The notes: a model not told the origin generated them from the sequence alone. A DNA stretch of 55,390 nt from an uncultured Burkholderiales bacterium (GCA_937949525.1 CALEDT010000019.1:1-55390); one strand, 5' to 3'; shown: positions 29,941 through 39,579, counted from the stretch's first letter. Numbers and translations are program-made.

Positions 29941-29962
29941 GGCTGTTCCCGTGGGGACAGCC
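29941..29962. other. Inverted repeat (stem-loop) after yjbQ
   Basis: GGCTGTTCC and GGGACAGCC form a 9-bp stem (one G-T pair) with a four-base loop. No T-tract follows immediately, so termination activity is uncertain. Confidence 0.4.
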
Positions 29963-30001
29963 GGTGGGTTGTTCCGGCGTTTATCCCTGTCGACGTTGTC
30001 G

Positions 30002-30029
30002 TTGAATTTTAATAGTTGAGCATTATTTT
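30002..30029 (+). promoter_or_regulatory. Candidate sigma-70 promoter
   Basis: TTGAAT, 16 bases, TATTTT within an unusually AT-rich patch of this GC-rich window, about 75 bases before the small secreted-protein gene at 30104. Only a sequence match. Confidence 0.45.
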
Positions 30030-30103
30030 CAGCCAATGGCGCCGTAGGCCGGGCTGTATCGGTATCCCCGCGGCGCTCGACCGTTACCGAGGAGGAATGT
30101 GCC

Positions 30104-30376
30104 ATGACGCGTCATACGCTCGCCTGCATGCTGATGCTCGGCCTGGCTGTTCCCGCATACGCCGCCGAGCGGGCCTGGGAACAGTCCTTCGCCGCTACCT
30201 GCTCGCCGTTCCTGATGGATTTCGAATGCCGCGAGCATCTGCAGACCATGGCGGAACTGCGCGATCCGCAGGCGCGCGAGGCCTACCTGCGCCAGCATCT
30301 GGCACTGCTGGAGGAGCGCCGGCAGTCCTGCGCGTGTGCGCAGACGCACAACGAGATCGGCCTGCTGCGATATTGA
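30104..30376 (+). CDS. Small secreted protein with four cysteines
   Basis: A 90-residue protein with a clear signal peptide (cleavage after VPAYA, residue 20). A GGAGG ribosome-binding site lies eight bases upstream. The mature part has four cysteines (33, 42, 76, 78) and looks helical (EAYLRQHLALLEERR), consistent with two disulfides or a metal site. I do not recognise the family. It stands between yjbQ and lolC with its own candidate promoter. Confidence 0.75.
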   Translation: MTRHTLACMLMLGLAVPAYAAERAWEQSFAATCSPFLMDFECREHLQTMAELRDPQAREAYLRQHLALLEERRQSCACAQTHNEIGLLRY

Positions 30377-30413
30377 CTGACGGGCGGCGCCGGGCTGTGG
30401 CAGACTTTGGCCC

Positions 30414-31658
30414 GTGCTGCCCTACGAAATCCGCATCGGCCTGCGCTACACGCGCGCCCAGCGCCGCAATCACTTCATCTCGTTCATCTCCGTGACCTCC
30501 ATGGCGGGTATCGCCCTGGGGGTCATGGCGCTGATCGTGGTCATGTCGGTGATGAACGGTTTTCAGGAGGAATTGCGCGCGCGCATCCTGGGCGTGGCCT
30601 CGCACATGGAAATCACCGGTGGAAACGGCCAGTTGGCCGATTGGCGCGGCCTGGCCGAACAGGTGGCGACGCACCCGGAGGTGCGCGGCATGGCGCCGTT
30701 CGTCGCCAGCCAGGGCCTGCTGGTCATGGGCAGTGATACCAAGGGCGCGCTGGTGCGCGGTCTGCTGCCCGAAGAGGAGGCCAAGGTGGCCGATTTCGCC
30801 GAGCACATGCACAGCGGCGCGCTGACCGATCTGCGCGCCGGCGAGTTCGGCATCATCCTGGGTGCCGATCTGGCGCGGGCATTGGGGCTGTTCGTGGGCG
30901 ACAAGGTGGCGCTGATCGCGCCGCAGGGCGTGGTGACGCCGGCCGGGCTGCTGCCGCGCATCCGCCAGTTCACGCTGGTGGGCACCTTCCGCATGGGCAT
31001 GCACGAGTACGACGCCGGTCTGGCGCTGGTACATCTGCAGGATGCGCAGCGCCTGTACCGCATGGGCGACAGCGTCAGCGGCCTGCGCGTCAAGCTGGCC
31101 GACATGGATCGCGCGCCCTGGGTGCTGCGCGAACTGGCGCGTTCGCTGCATGGCGACTACTACCTGTCCGACTGGACCATGAGTCATGCCAGCTTCTTTC
31201 AGGCGGTGCAGATCGAGAAACGCATGATGTTCATCATCCTGACGCTGATCGTCGCCGTCGCCGCCTTCAACATCGTCTCCACGCTGGTCATGGCGGTGAC
31301 CGACAAGCAGGCCGACATCGCCATCCTGCGCACGCTGGGTGCCAGTCCGTCCGGCATCATGGTGATCTTCATGATCCAGGGCAGCCTGATCGGCATCATC
31401 GGCACGCTGGCGGGCGTGGTGTCCGGTGTGCTGCTGGCCGTCAACGTCGAGAAGCTGGTGCCGATGATCGAGCGCGCGCTGGGCATGGACCTGTTCCCGG
31501 CCGATGTCTATTACATCTCCGAACTGCCTTCGCGGGTCGACTGGGGCGATGTCACGACGGTGGGCACGGTGGCTTTGCTGCTGGCCTTCCTGGCCACGCT
31601 GTATCCGAGTTGGCGGGCCGCGCGGGTACAGCCGGCGGAGGCGTTGCGTTATGAATGA
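30414..31658 (+). CDS. lolC: Lipoprotein-releasing ABC transporter permease LolC/LolE family
   Basis: A 414-residue inner-membrane permease of the LolCDE complex that extracts lipoproteins to LolA. There is an N-terminal TM (about 24-48, within [20 protein letters not shown]), a large periplasmic domain with LPEEEAKV and [16 protein letters not shown], and three C-terminal TMs (from about 270). GTG start. It overlaps lolD by eight bases (ATGAATGA). Only one permease gene is present, so a second subunit is either elsewhere or this is a single-permease (LolF-like) system. Confidence 0.94.
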   Translation: MLPYEIRIGLRYTRAQRRNHFISFISVTSMAGIALGVMALIVVMSVMNGFQEELRARILGVASHMEITGGNGQLADWRGLAEQVATHPEVRGMAPFVASQGLLVMGSDTKGALVRGLLPEEEAKVADFAEHMHSGALTDLRAGEFGIILGADLARALGLFVGDKVALIAPQGVVTPAGLLPRIRQFTLVGTFRMGMHEYDAGLALVHLQDAQRLYRMGDSVSGLRVKLADMDRAPWVLRELARSLHGDYYLSDWTMSHASFFQAVQIEKRMMFIILTLIVAVAAFNIVSTLVMAVTDKQADIAILRTLGASPSGIMVIFMIQGSLIGIIGTLAGVVSGVLLAVNVEKLVPMIERALGMDLFPADVYYISELPSRVDWGDVTTVGTVALLLAFLATLYPSWRAARVQPAEALRYE

Positions 31659-32343
31659 CGAGGTACGCGCCGGCGCGCCGGTGCTCGCCTGCACCGGCGT
31701 GGTCAAGCAGTATCGTCAGGGACGCGACGTGGTGCCGGTGCTGACCGGCGTCGATCTGACCATCGCCGCCGGTGAGCGCGTGGCGGTGATGGGTGCCTCT
31801 GGTGCCGGCAAGAGCACACTGCTGCACGTGCTGGGTGGTCTGGATCGGCCCGATGCCGGCGAGGTGCGGGTCGAAGACGCCTCGCTGTGGGCGGTGTCCG
31901 AAGCCGCGCGTGGCCGTCTGCGCAATCGCACGCTCGGCTTCGTCTACCAGTTCCATCACCTGTTGCCGGAATTCAGCGCCGAGGAGAACGTCGCCATGCC
32001 GCTGCTGATCCGGCGTCAGCACCGGGCGGCGGCACTGGCCGCCGCGGCCGGCTGGCTGGACGAGGTCGGCTTGGGACATCGCCTGCATCATCGTCCGGGC
32101 GAACTGTCCGGCGGCGAGCGCCAGCGCGTGGCCATCGCGCGCGCGCTGGTGACGCGGCCGCGCTGCGTGCTGATGGACGAGCCCACCGGCAACCTCGATC
32201 GCCACAATGCCGCGCGCATCCAGGATTTGCTGCTCGAGCTGGCGAACCGTCACGGCACGGCCTTCCTGGTGGTGACCCACGATCCCGATCTGGCCGCGCG
32301 CATGGGTCGCATTCTGCGCTTGACCGATGGCCGTCTGGGCTGA
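31651..32343 (+). CDS. lolD: Lipoprotein-releasing ABC transporter ATPase LolD
   Basis: A 230-residue ABC ATPase. Walker [10 protein letters not shown], the Q-loop region [18 protein letters not shown] (LolD-type), signature [15 protein letters not shown] and Walker [13 protein letters not shown] with the switch His in VVTHD. It overlaps and is probably co-translated with the permease gene. Confidence 0.96.
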   Translation: MNDEVRAGAPVLACTGVVKQYRQGRDVVPVLTGVDLTIAAGERVAVMGASGAGKSTLLHVLGGLDRPDAGEVRVEDASLWAVSEAARGRLRNRTLGFVYQFHHLLPEFSAEENVAMPLLIRRQHRAAALAAAAGWLDEVGLGHRLHHRPGELSGGERQRVAIARALVTRPRCVLMDEPTGNLDRHNAARIQDLLLELANRHGTAFLVVTHDPDLAARMGRILRLTDGRLG

Positions 32344-32440
32344 TCCCGCAGGCGGGAAAGGCGTCACATTTGCCGGCACGATGAAGCGCCTGCGCCGTTA
32401 GAATCGTCGCCAGGTTCGTTTCCCACCCGAGGTCCAGACC

Positions 32441-32989
32441 ATGCGATTCCTCTCCCTGTCGATCGGCGCCCGTGCATTGCTGATCGCCGGCGCACTGCTG
32501 GTCGCCGGCGCGACGCGCGCCGACCTGCCTGCGGATGCCGCGATCAACGCCGCCGCGCCGCTGCAGACCATGCAGCCCAAGGTCATCGTCAACAGCGGGC
32601 GTCTGGAGTGGGTGCCGTATTACCGTGACCTCACCGCCTGGCCGACCCTGAGCCATCAGGACCGACGCTCCACGCCCCGGCCGCGCAAGGTCAAACTGGA
32701 TGCGCCGGTGCGGGGTGATCCGGCGCGCGGGCGCGACCTGGCCATGCGCCCCGACAAGGGCTACTGCATCGCCTGCCATCAGCTCCCCGGCGAGGAATGG
32801 CCGGGCTCGGTGGGGCTGAGCCTGGAGCGCTACAAGTCCTATGGTCATGCCGATGAACTGGTGTTCCAGCAGATCTTCGATGCACGCGCATTCAATCCGC
32901 ACAGTGTCATGCCGCCCTACGGCACCTTCGGAATCCTCACCGTCGAGGAGATCGCCGATCTCGTCGCCTATCTGCAAAGCCTGGAGTGA
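32441..32989 (+). CDS. soxX: Sulfur-oxidation c-type cytochrome SoxX
   Basis: A 182-residue periplasmic cytochrome with a signal peptide ending ATRA (about 27). One heme c site, CIACH (109-113), and an axial Met in SVMPPYGTFG (Met157), as in SoxX. With SoxA it forms the heterodimer that loads thiosulfate onto the SoxYZ carrier. About 70 residues precede the cytochrome domain, so it belongs to the longer SoxX type. A GAGG site precedes the ATG. soxA begins three bases after its stop. Confidence 0.94.
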   Translation: MRFLSLSIGARALLIAGALLVAGATRADLPADAAINAAAPLQTMQPKVIVNSGRLEWVPYYRDLTAWPTLSHQDRRSTPRPRKVKLDAPVRGDPARGRDLAMRPDKGYCIACHQLPGEEWPGSVGLSLERYKSYGHADELVFQQIFDARAFNPHSVMPPYGTFGILTVEEIADLVAYLQSLE

Positions 32990-32992
32990 CCC

Positions 32993-33883
32993 ATGCGCGC
33001 ATCGATCGCCTGCCTGACGCTTGGACTCTTCGCCGCGTCCGCCGTGTGGGCGGACCCGGAAGCCACGTCCGCGCCTTATCGTGAATACGCGCCCATGGAG
33101 AACTACCGCCCGCACGTCAGCGGTGACTTGTCCCTCTCCGGAACATACGCTTACTGGAAAGACCCGAAGAATCTGGACTGGCGCATGGCCGGCAATCCCG
33201 AGGAAAACTGGAAGCTGAACTGGAAATTCATGGATCCGCCGTTCAATCCGGCCATCCACGGCGGCCATTTCGCGCTGGAGCGTGGCGAGGCGCTGTACAA
33301 GTCACTGAACGCGCGCGGCCGTTTCGCACGCTGTCTCGGCGCCGACAAAGGCACGCTAAAAGGGCTGCGCGCACGCTATCCGATGTACCACCGTACGTTG
33401 AAGAAGGTGGCGGGGCTGGAGGAGGTGATCGAGCACTGCGCCGCGCAGGAAGGACGGGTGCTACAGAACGGCAGCTATGACAACAGCGCCGTGTCGCTGT
33501 ATGTCGCCAGCCAGAGCAACGGCATGCCGATCCGCATCGACGTGTCCAAGGGTGAGATGCATGCGGCGTGGGAACGCGGACGCAGGCTGTTCCATATGCG
33601 CGCCGGCCGCTTCAACCTGGCCTGCGCGTCCTGTCATACCCACCAGATCGGGCTGCGTCTGCGCGGCACCGTGGTGACCACGCCCTACGGCGATGCCGCG
33701 CACTACCCGGTGTACCGCACCAGCTACCAGTTGCAGTCGCTGCACCTGCGCTTCATCGAATGCAACCTGGATACGCGCACCCAGCCGCTGTTGCCCGGCA
33801 GCCGTGCCTACACCGATCTGGAAGTGTTCCTCACCGCGTTGAGCAACGGCTATCCGGTGACGGTGCCCAGCGAGCGGGATTGA
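32993..33883 (+). CDS. soxA: Sulfur-oxidation L-cysteine S-thiosulfotransferase subunit SoxA (monoheme type)
   Basis: A 296-residue periplasmic protein with a signal peptide ending VWA. The C-terminal domain has the heme site CASCH (211-215) and Cys257 in FIECNLDT, the position of the persulfide heme ligand and active-site residue. The N-terminal domain lacks CxxCH: Cys114 (FARCLGAD) and Cys149 (IEHCAAQ) remain, probably as a disulfide. It is therefore a one-heme SoxA like those of Starkeya-type enzymes. No soxYZ, soxB or soxCD is adjacent. Confidence 0.94.
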   Translation: MRASIACLTLGLFAASAVWADPEATSAPYREYAPMENYRPHVSGDLSLSGTYAYWKDPKNLDWRMAGNPEENWKLNWKFMDPPFNPAIHGGHFALERGEALYKSLNARGRFARCLGADKGTLKGLRARYPMYHRTLKKVAGLEEVIEHCAAQEGRVLQNGSYDNSAVSLYVASQSNGMPIRIDVSKGEMHAAWERGRRLFHMRAGRFNLACASCHTHQIGLRLRGTVVTTPYGDAAHYPVYRTSYQLQSLHLRFIECNLDTRTQPLLPGSRAYTDLEVFLTALSNGYPVTVPSERD

Positions 33884-33910
33884 TGCGGCCCTGGCCCGCC
33901 GCCGTCCGCG

Positions 33911-34462
33911 CTACGGCTGCGGCCGACGTGCGCGCCGCCTGCGCAAATAGCGCAGCACGTGCAGACGCCAGGCGAACTGCACCAGGAAATAACCGGCCAG
34001 CGCGAGCGCGGAAGCGAGGATCAGGTTGCCGATCAGGAAGGTGGTGCCCAGGTTCAGCAGCCACGCCCACAGCGCCGGCAGCAGCGCCCCCCAGTCGTGC
34101 GCGCGCCAGTCGAAATCGGGCACGTGCGGTAGCGCATCGCCGCCGCCGGTGACGACGCTGCCGATGGCGTAGGCGGCGAGGATCAGCGGCCCCCAGGTGA
34201 ACGGGTTGGTGTACAGGGTGGTGAATACCGCCACCGGCAGGTTGACGCGAAAAACGATGGCCAGGATCGCGGCCGTGAGCATCTGCAGCGGTCCCGGGAT
34301 CAGGCCGCCGAACAGGCCGGCGGCGACGCCGCCGGCGACCGAGTGGCGGTTGAGGTGCCACAGGTTGGGATGCTTCAGCAGCGGCCGGAACCAGCGCAGA
34401 TGACGGTTCCTGCGCACGGACTCATGGTCCGGCAGGTACTTGCGGAAGTATTTTCGCGGCAT
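33911..34462 (-). CDS. DUF2062-family membrane protein
   Basis: A 183-residue protein with a basic N-terminus (PRKYFRKYLPDHESVRRN) and three or four hydrophobic segments. The motif HSVAGGVAAGLFGGLIPGP, then FTTLYTNPFTWGPL, is typical of DUF2062 proteins. Function unknown. The start lies only 13 bases from the divergent comEC start, so promoters must reach into the coding sequences. It is convergent with soxA. Confidence 0.87.
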   Translation of the reverse strand: MPRKYFRKYLPDHESVRRNRHLRWFRPLLKHPNLWHLNRHSVAGGVAAGLFGGLIPGPLQMLTAAILAIVFRVNLPVAVFTTLYTNPFTWGPLILAAYAIGSVVTGGGDALPHVPDFDWRAHDWGALLPALWAWLLNLGTTFLIGNLILASALALAGYFLVQFAWRLHVLRYLRRRRARRPQP

Positions 34463-34475
34463 GGGAGGATTCTAG

Positions 34476-36830
34476 TTGAGGGGGGCGATACTGGCGTTCG
34501 CGCTCGGCGCGGCCTGGTTGCAGACGCGCGCCGCGCTGCCGGCCACCGCCTGGAGCGCGGCGCTGCCGCTGCTGGCACTGGTCTGGTGGCTGGTGCCGCG
34601 CGTCGGTTGGGCGCGCCATGCCCGCACGGTATTGGCTTGGATGTTGGCGCTGGCGTGCGGGTTCCAGTACGCCGCCTGGCGCGCGGAGTTGCGCATGGCC
34701 GGGCCGTTGCCCGAACACTGGGCCGGCCGTGACATCGCCTTCAGCGGTCGCGTCGTCGGCCTGCCGGAGACCACGCCCAGGGGGCTGCGCTTCGTCGTCG
34801 ACGTCGCCGCCACGCATACCCCCGGCGCGCACCTGCCGGGGCGCGTGCAACTGGGCTGGTATGCTCGTGCCGGCGAGCCAGCCCCCAATGTGCGCGGCGG
34901 CGATTGCATCGATCTGGTGGCGCGCCTGCACCCGCCGCGCGGCAGCCTCAATCCCGGTGGTTTCGACTACGCCGCCTGGCTGCTGGAACGCGGCATTCGT
35001 GCCACTGGCAGCGTGCGCGCGCCGCCGCGGCCGGCCGCGGCCTGCGGCGGCGAGGCGCGTGCCGCGCTGGATCGTCTGCGCGAGCGTATCCGCGCAAATC
35101 TGCGCGCCCGGCTGGGCGACGCGGCGCAGGGTGGTGTGGTGGTGGCGCTGGCGATCGGCGATCAGGACGCCATCGCGCCGGCGCAATGGACCTTGTTCCG
35201 TCAGACCGGCACCACCCACCTGTTCAGTGTGTCCGGGCTGCACATCACCTTGTTCTCCGCCATGGTGTTCGCCGCGGTGCGTCGGGTCTGGCGCTCGTGG
35301 CCGGCGTTGAACCTGCGGCTGCCGGCCCGGCGCGCGGGTATCGCGCTGGGCATGCTGGCGGCGCTGGCCTACACCGCCATTTCCGGTTTCGGCATTCCGG
35401 CGCAACGCACGCTGCTGATGCTGCTCACGGCCGCCGGCGTGGCTTGGCTGGATCGCGCCCCGGACGCCTCGCGTCTGCTCGCCGCAGCCTTGCTAGTGGT
35501 GGTGCTGTTTGATCCCTGGGCGGCGCTGGCGCCGGGCTTCTGGCTGTCCTTCGGCGCCGTCGCCGCGCTGCTGTATGCCGGCACCGGCCGACTGCGGCCA
35601 CCCACGGCGGGTTTGGGCTGGCTACGCGCGCAATGGGCGGTGACGGTGGCGCTCATGCCGGCCCTGCTGGCGCTGTTCCACGAGATTTCGCTGGTGTCGC
35701 CGCTCGCCAACCTGATCGCCATTCCCGCCATCAGCCTGGTGGCCGTGCCGTTGTCGCTGCTCGCCGCGGTATCGCCGTGGGCGGAGGTGGCCTGGTTGGC
35801 GCACGCGGTGGTCGCCGGCGTGGTCGCCTGCATGCGCTTGCTGGTCGCCCTGCCGCAGCCCCTGTTCCATGCCGCCGCGCCGGATTGGGTTGCCATCGTG
35901 CTGGCGCTGCTCGGCACCGCGGCGCTGCTGCTGCCGCGCGGCGTGCCGGGGCGCTGGCTGGGCGCGCTGCTGTTCCTGCCGCTGTTGCTGCCACGCGCGC
36001 CGGCGCCGGCGCCGGGTCAGGCCTGGCTGACCGCGCTGGATGTCGGCCAGGGCGCGGCCGTGGTGGTGCGCACCCACACGCGCACGCTGCTGGTCGATGC
36101 CGGCAATCGTTACGCTTCCGGCGAGGACGCCGGTGCCCGCGTGGTCGCGCCGTACCTGTGGAGCCGGGGCGTCAAGCGTCTGGATGGCCTGGTGATCACG
36201 CATGACGACCTGGACCACAGCGGCGGCGCGCGGTCGCTGCTGACCAGCCACCGGCCGGACTGGCTGCTGACCTCCATCGCCGGCCTGCCCGAGGACCGGC
36301 GTGACCACAGCGGCCGGCAACTGCTCGCGCATCGCGCGGATGCCATCGCCTGCGCGGCCGGCCAGCACTGGCGCTGGGATGACGTCGAGTTCACGGTGCT
36401 GCATCCGCCCGTGCACCACTATGCCATCGCAGGCTTCGGCGACAACGACCGCAGTTGCGTCATCGAAGTGCGCGCCGGGCGCCACCGCGCGCTGCTGACC
36501 GGTGACATCCAACGGCTGGGCGAGATGAACCTGCTGGAACGCGATGCGCTGAACGTCGTCGACGTGGTGGTGGTGCCCCACCACGGCAGCAAGTCTTCCT
36601 CCACCCCGGCCTTCGTCGCCGCCACCCGCCCGGCTTGGGCGGTGATCCAGGTCGGCTGGCGCAACCCGTTCGGCCATCCGCACCCCGAGGTGCTGGCGCG
36701 TTACCGCGCCGCCGGCGCCGCCATCCTGCGCACCGACCACGACGGCGCGGTGACCCTGGTTCTGGGCGGTGATGAAATCGCCGTCACCCGCGCGCGCGAC
36801 ACGCAGCGGCGCTACTGGCACTCACCTTGA
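34476..36830 (+). CDS. comEC: DNA internalization protein ComEC/Rec2
   Basis: A 784-residue inner-membrane DNA channel. An N-terminal OB-like DUF4131 region (about 20-190), the Competence domain with many TMs (about 210-480; TTHLFSVSGLHITLFS and SGFGIPAQRTLLMLL), and a C-terminal metallo-beta-lactamase-like domain (about 520-770) with LDVGQGAAVVV, HDDLDHSGG, LLTGDIQ and VPHHGSKSSS. TTG is the start: GGAGG lies seven bases before it and no better start exists in frame. Full length implies competence for transformation is possible. Confidence 0.93.
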   Translation: MRGAILAFALGAAWLQTRAALPATAWSAALPLLALVWWLVPRVGWARHARTVLAWMLALACGFQYAAWRAELRMAGPLPEHWAGRDIAFSGRVVGLPETTPRGLRFVVDVAATHTPGAHLPGRVQLGWYARAGEPAPNVRGGDCIDLVARLHPPRGSLNPGGFDYAAWLLERGIRATGSVRAPPRPAAACGGEARAALDRLRERIRANLRARLGDAAQGGVVVALAIGDQDAIAPAQWTLFRQTGTTHLFSVSGLHITLFSAMVFAAVRRVWRSWPALNLRLPARRAGIALGMLAALAYTAISGFGIPAQRTLLMLLTAAGVAWLDRAPDASRLLAAALLVVVLFDPWAALAPGFWLSFGAVAALLYAGTGRLRPPTAGLGWLRAQWAVTVALMPALLALFHEISLVSPLANLIAIPAISLVAVPLSLLAAVSPWAEVAWLAHAVVAGVVACMRLLVALPQPLFHAAAPDWVAIVLALLGTAALLLPRGVPGRWLGALLFLPLLLPRAPAPAPGQAWLTALDVGQGAAVVVRTHTRTLLVDAGNRYASGEDAGARVVAPYLWSRGVKRLDGLVITHDDLDHSGGARSLLTSHRPDWLLTSIAGLPEDRRDHSGRQLLAHRADAIACAAGQHWRWDDVEFTVLHPPVHHYAIAGFGDNDRSCVIEVRAGRHRALLTGDIQRLGEMNLLERDALNVVDVVVVPHHGSKSSSTPAFVAATRPAWAVIQVGWRNPFGHPHPEVLARYRAAGAAILRTDHDGAVTLVLGGDEIAVTRARDTQRRYWHSP

Positions 36831-36923
36831 TCCAGGTTCATCGGTTCGGGGGGGCTGCCGGCGGCCGGCCCGGCTCGTGATCCGGCGGGTTGGCGCCGGG
36901 TCACCTCTGCCGTGGGCGGAGCG

Positions 36924-38816
36924 TCATGCGCGGGCCTTGGCCTCCAGATCCTCCCAGCGCGTCAGCAGGTCCAGCAGTTCGTCCTCGATCTGTGCGGCGC
37001 GCGTATGCAATTGCGCGGCCGTTGCGTGGTCGGCGTACATGGCCGGGTCGGACAGACGGGTGGTGAGCGTGGCCTGCTCGTCTTCCAGTTCGGCGATACG
37101 TGCCGGCAGGGCCTCCAGTTCCTTTTGTTCCTTGTAGCTGAGGCCGGGCTTCTTCGGCTTCGCGCCGGGCGTGCCGGCGGTAGGTTTGGGTGTGGCGGTT
37201 CTCGCGTTGTCCGCCAGCGTCGCGCGTGCCCGCCAGACCAGCCAGTCGGCATAGCCGCCGGGTAGTTCCAGCAGTCGGCCGTCGCCGGCGAAGACGATGG
37301 ACTGGGTGACGACGTTGTCGAGAAAGGCCCGGTCGTGCGACACCAGGATCACCGTGCCACGATAGTCCTGCAATAGTTGCTCCAGCAGTTCCAGGGTGTC
37401 GATGTCGAGATCGTTGGTCGGCTCGTCCAGCACCAGCAGGTTGGCCGGCCGCGCGAACAGGCGGGCGAGCAACAGGCGGTTGCGCTCGCCGCCGGACAGC
37501 GCGCCGACCTTGGCGCGCGCGCGTTCGGCGGGAAACAGGAATTCCTCCAGGTAGCCGATCACATGCTTGCGCTGCCCGCCGATGACCACGTGATCCGAGC
37601 CCGGCGAGATGGTGTCGATCAGCGTCGCGTCGTCGTCGAGCTGATTGCGGAACTGGTCGAAGTAGGCCACCTCCTGGCGCGTGCCGCGCCGCACCCGTCC
37701 GACGGTGGGCTCCAGTTCGCCCAGGATCAGCCGGATCAGTGTGGTCTTGCCGGCGCCGTTGGGGCCGATCAGTCCCAGCTTGTCGCCGCGCAGGATGCGG
37801 GTGCTGAAGTCGCGGATCAGCGTGCGCGCGCCATAGGCGAAGCCGACCTGCTCGAACTCGGCGATGAGCTGGCCGGAACGCGCGCCGGCGTCGAGCGCGA
37901 AGCCGACCAGGCCCAGGCGCTCTCGCCGCGCCGCGCGTTCGCGGCGCAGGGCTTCCAGGCGCCGCACCCGGCCTTCGTTGCGGGTGCGGCGTGCCTCGAT
38001 GCCCTTGCGTATCCACGCCTCCTCCTGCCGCCAGAACTTGTCGAACTTGCGCTGATGAGCCGCCTCCACGTCAAGCTCTTCCGCCTTGCGCGACTGATAG
38101 GCGGCGAAGTTGCCGGCATAGGCGCGCAGGCGACCGCGGTCCAGTTCGACGATGCGGTTGGCGACGCGGTCGAGAAAGGCGCGGTCATGCGTGACCAGCA
38201 GCAGTGCGCCGGGGAACGTCGCCAGTTGTTCTTCCAGCCACTCGATGGCGCCGAAGTCGAGATGGTTGGTCGGTTCGTCCAGCAGCAGCAGTTCCGGTTC
38301 GGCAGCGAGCGCGCGCGCCAGTGCCACGCGTTTGCGATTGCCGCCCGACAGCGTGTCGACCGGCGCGTCGGCGTCGAGCTGGAAGCGGTCGAGCAGTTCC
38401 TGTACCCGGCTGTTCAGGCGCCACACGTCATGCGCCTCCAGTTCATGCGCCAGACGCGCCAGTTCGGCCAGCGCCTTCGCATCGCCGTCGCTGGCTGCAC
38501 GCGCGGCGGCATGGTAGGTCTCCAGTAGGCCGTGTGCCGGGCCGGCACCCTGTGCCACGGCGGCGAACACCGTGGCATCGGCGGGAAATTCCGGTTCCTG
38601 CGCCACGCGCGCCAAGCGCAAGCCGGGCTGGCGCCAGACGCTGCCATCGTCGGGCTGGATGTCGCCGGCCACCAGTCTGAGCAGGCTGGACTTGCCGGCG
38701 CCGTTGCGGCCGATCAGGCCGACCCGCTCGCCTTTTTCCAGCACCAGTGCGGCGCCGTCGAGCAGCGGCCAGTGACCGTAGGCGAGGGAGACGTTATCGA
38801 GGATCAGGTAGGGCAT
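36924..38816 (-). CDS. uup: ABC-F ATPase Uup
   Basis: A 630-residue soluble ABC-F protein with two ATPase domains: Walker A GRNGAGKSS and GPNGAGKTT, signatures LSGGNRKRVALARAL and LSGGERNRLLLARLF, Walker B LLLLDEPTNHLD and LVLDEPTNDLD. The inter-domain linker (about 240-310) and a C-terminal coiled coil (about 565-630, from YKEQKELEALPARI) are the Uup hallmarks. Uup binds ribosomes and branched DNA and affects transposon excision in E. coli. It follows the terminator of the upstream DksA-like gene. Confidence 0.95.
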   Translation of the reverse strand: MPYLILDNVSLAYGHWPLLDGAALVLEKGERVGLIGRNGAGKSSLLRLVAGDIQPDDGSVWRQPGLRLARVAQEPEFPADATVFAAVAQGAGPAHGLLETYHAAARAASDGDAKALAELARLAHELEAHDVWRLNSRVQELLDRFQLDADAPVDTLSGGNRKRVALARALAAEPELLLLDEPTNHLDFGAIEWLEEQLATFPGALLLVTHDRAFLDRVANRIVELDRGRLRAYAGNFAAYQSRKAEELDVEAAHQRKFDKFWRQEEAWIRKGIEARRTRNEGRVRRLEALRRERAARRERLGLVGFALDAGARSGQLIAEFEQVGFAYGARTLIRDFSTRILRGDKLGLIGPNGAGKTTLIRLILGELEPTVGRVRRGTRQEVAYFDQFRNQLDDDATLIDTISPGSDHVVIGGQRKHVIGYLEEFLFPAERARAKVGALSGGERNRLLLARLFARPANLLVLDEPTNDLDIDTLELLEQLLQDYRGTVILVSHDRAFLDNVVTQSIVFAGDGRLLELPGGYADWLVWRARATLADNARTATPKPTAGTPGAKPKKPGLSYKEQKELEALPARIAELEDEQATLTTRLSDPAMYADHATAAQLHTRAAQIEDELLDLLTRWEDLEAKARA

Positions 38817-38831
38817 GGACTGGAGTCGACA

Positions 38832-38858
38832 AGAAAAACGGGTGGTCGCGCCACCCGT
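38832..38858 (-). terminator. Rho-independent terminator of the DksA/TraR-like gene
   Basis: An 8-bp stem ACGGGTGG/CCACCCGT with a 5-base loop. On the minus strand it is followed by TTTTTCTT. It lies just after the stop of the zinc-finger gene and immediately upstream of uup. Confidence 0.85.
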
Positions 38859-38879
38859 CGGCGAGCGGAGAAGACGCAG

Positions 38880-39278
38880 TCAGAAGCCGGCCGAGGGCTC
38901 GCCGGCGTGCGTATGCTCGTGATGCTCCTGGCAGCGCACACAGCGGGTCGCCGCCGGGTTGGCGATCAGCCGGGCGACCGGGATCGCCGCGCCGCAATCC
39001 TCGCACAGGCCGAAATCCTCGGCATCCAGGCGCGCGCGCGCCGCGTCCAGTGCGCGCAACATGCGCACCTCGTGGTCCAGCCGCGCGGCCGACAGATCGC
39101 CGAGCGTGACCGCCAGCGCCTCGTCGCCGCTGTCCCCGGAACCCCGCCCGAGCACCTCGGCATACTGCGTACGGCCGCTCTCCGCCAATGCGGCCTTCAG
39201 CGCTTCCAGCAACGCCGCGTGGTGGCTTTCCAAGGCAACGCGGATACGGTCTCGGTCATGTGCGGAGAGATGGTCCAT
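38880..39278 (-). CDS. TraR/DksA-family C4 zinc-finger protein
   Basis: About 132 residues from the ATG at 39278; an ATG at 39320 would add 14. An N-terminal coiled coil (DRDRIRVALESHHAALLEAL) and a complete C4 finger (CEDC 92-95 and CVRC 113-116). The tip residues of canonical DksA (DxxDxA) are not evident, and it is shorter than DksA (151). It is best called a DksA-like regulator that may bind the RNA polymerase secondary channel. The terminal EHHEHTHAGEP is His-rich. A terminator follows. Confidence 0.88.
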   Translation of the reverse strand: MDHLSAHDRDRIRVALESHHAALLEALKAALAESGRTQYAEVLGRGSGDSGDEALAVTLGDLSAARLDHEVRMLRALDAARARLDAEDFGLCEDCGAAIPVARLIANPAATRCVRCQEHHEHTHAGEPSAGF

Positions 39279-39435
39279 GGCAATGCGCTCGATGGCATGG
39301 TCGGTGACGGTTGGTTTCATTATGGACCATGGCGGTGAAAGCGCCCGCCGGATCACCGGAGCCGCCGTCGGCCGCTACTCGCAAGGGCGGAAGCGGCTGG
39401 CAAAGCGCGGTAGAATGCCGCCCGTGTTGCGCATC

Positions 39436-39511
39436 GCCCCCGTAGCTCAGTGGATAGAGCATCCCCCTCCTAAGGGGAGGGTCACACGTTCGATTCGTGT
39501 CGGGGGCGCCA
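39436..39511 (+). tRNA. tRNA-Arg (anticodon CCU)
   Basis: A 76-base cloverleaf: acceptor GCCCCCG/CGGGGGC, D-stem GCTC/GAGC, anticodon stem TCCCC/GGGGA with loop CTCCTAA (anticodon CCT), T-arm with TTCGATT, discriminator G and an encoded CCA. A TAGAAT -10-like hexamer lies at 39411-39416, but no good -35 is visible. The arsenic operon begins 68 bases beyond on the opposite strand. Confidence 0.96.
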
Positions 39512-39579
39512 TCCCGATGTGTTTGGTTGAGCGGATTGGGCGTCGAACTGCGGTCAAGGCGCCTTCGACCGAGCCCCGA

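Noticed and set aside
30414-32343. A missing lolE taken as a broken lipoprotein-release operon.
   Set aside because: Many proteobacteria have a single LolC/LolF permease or a distant second copy; nothing here is truncated.
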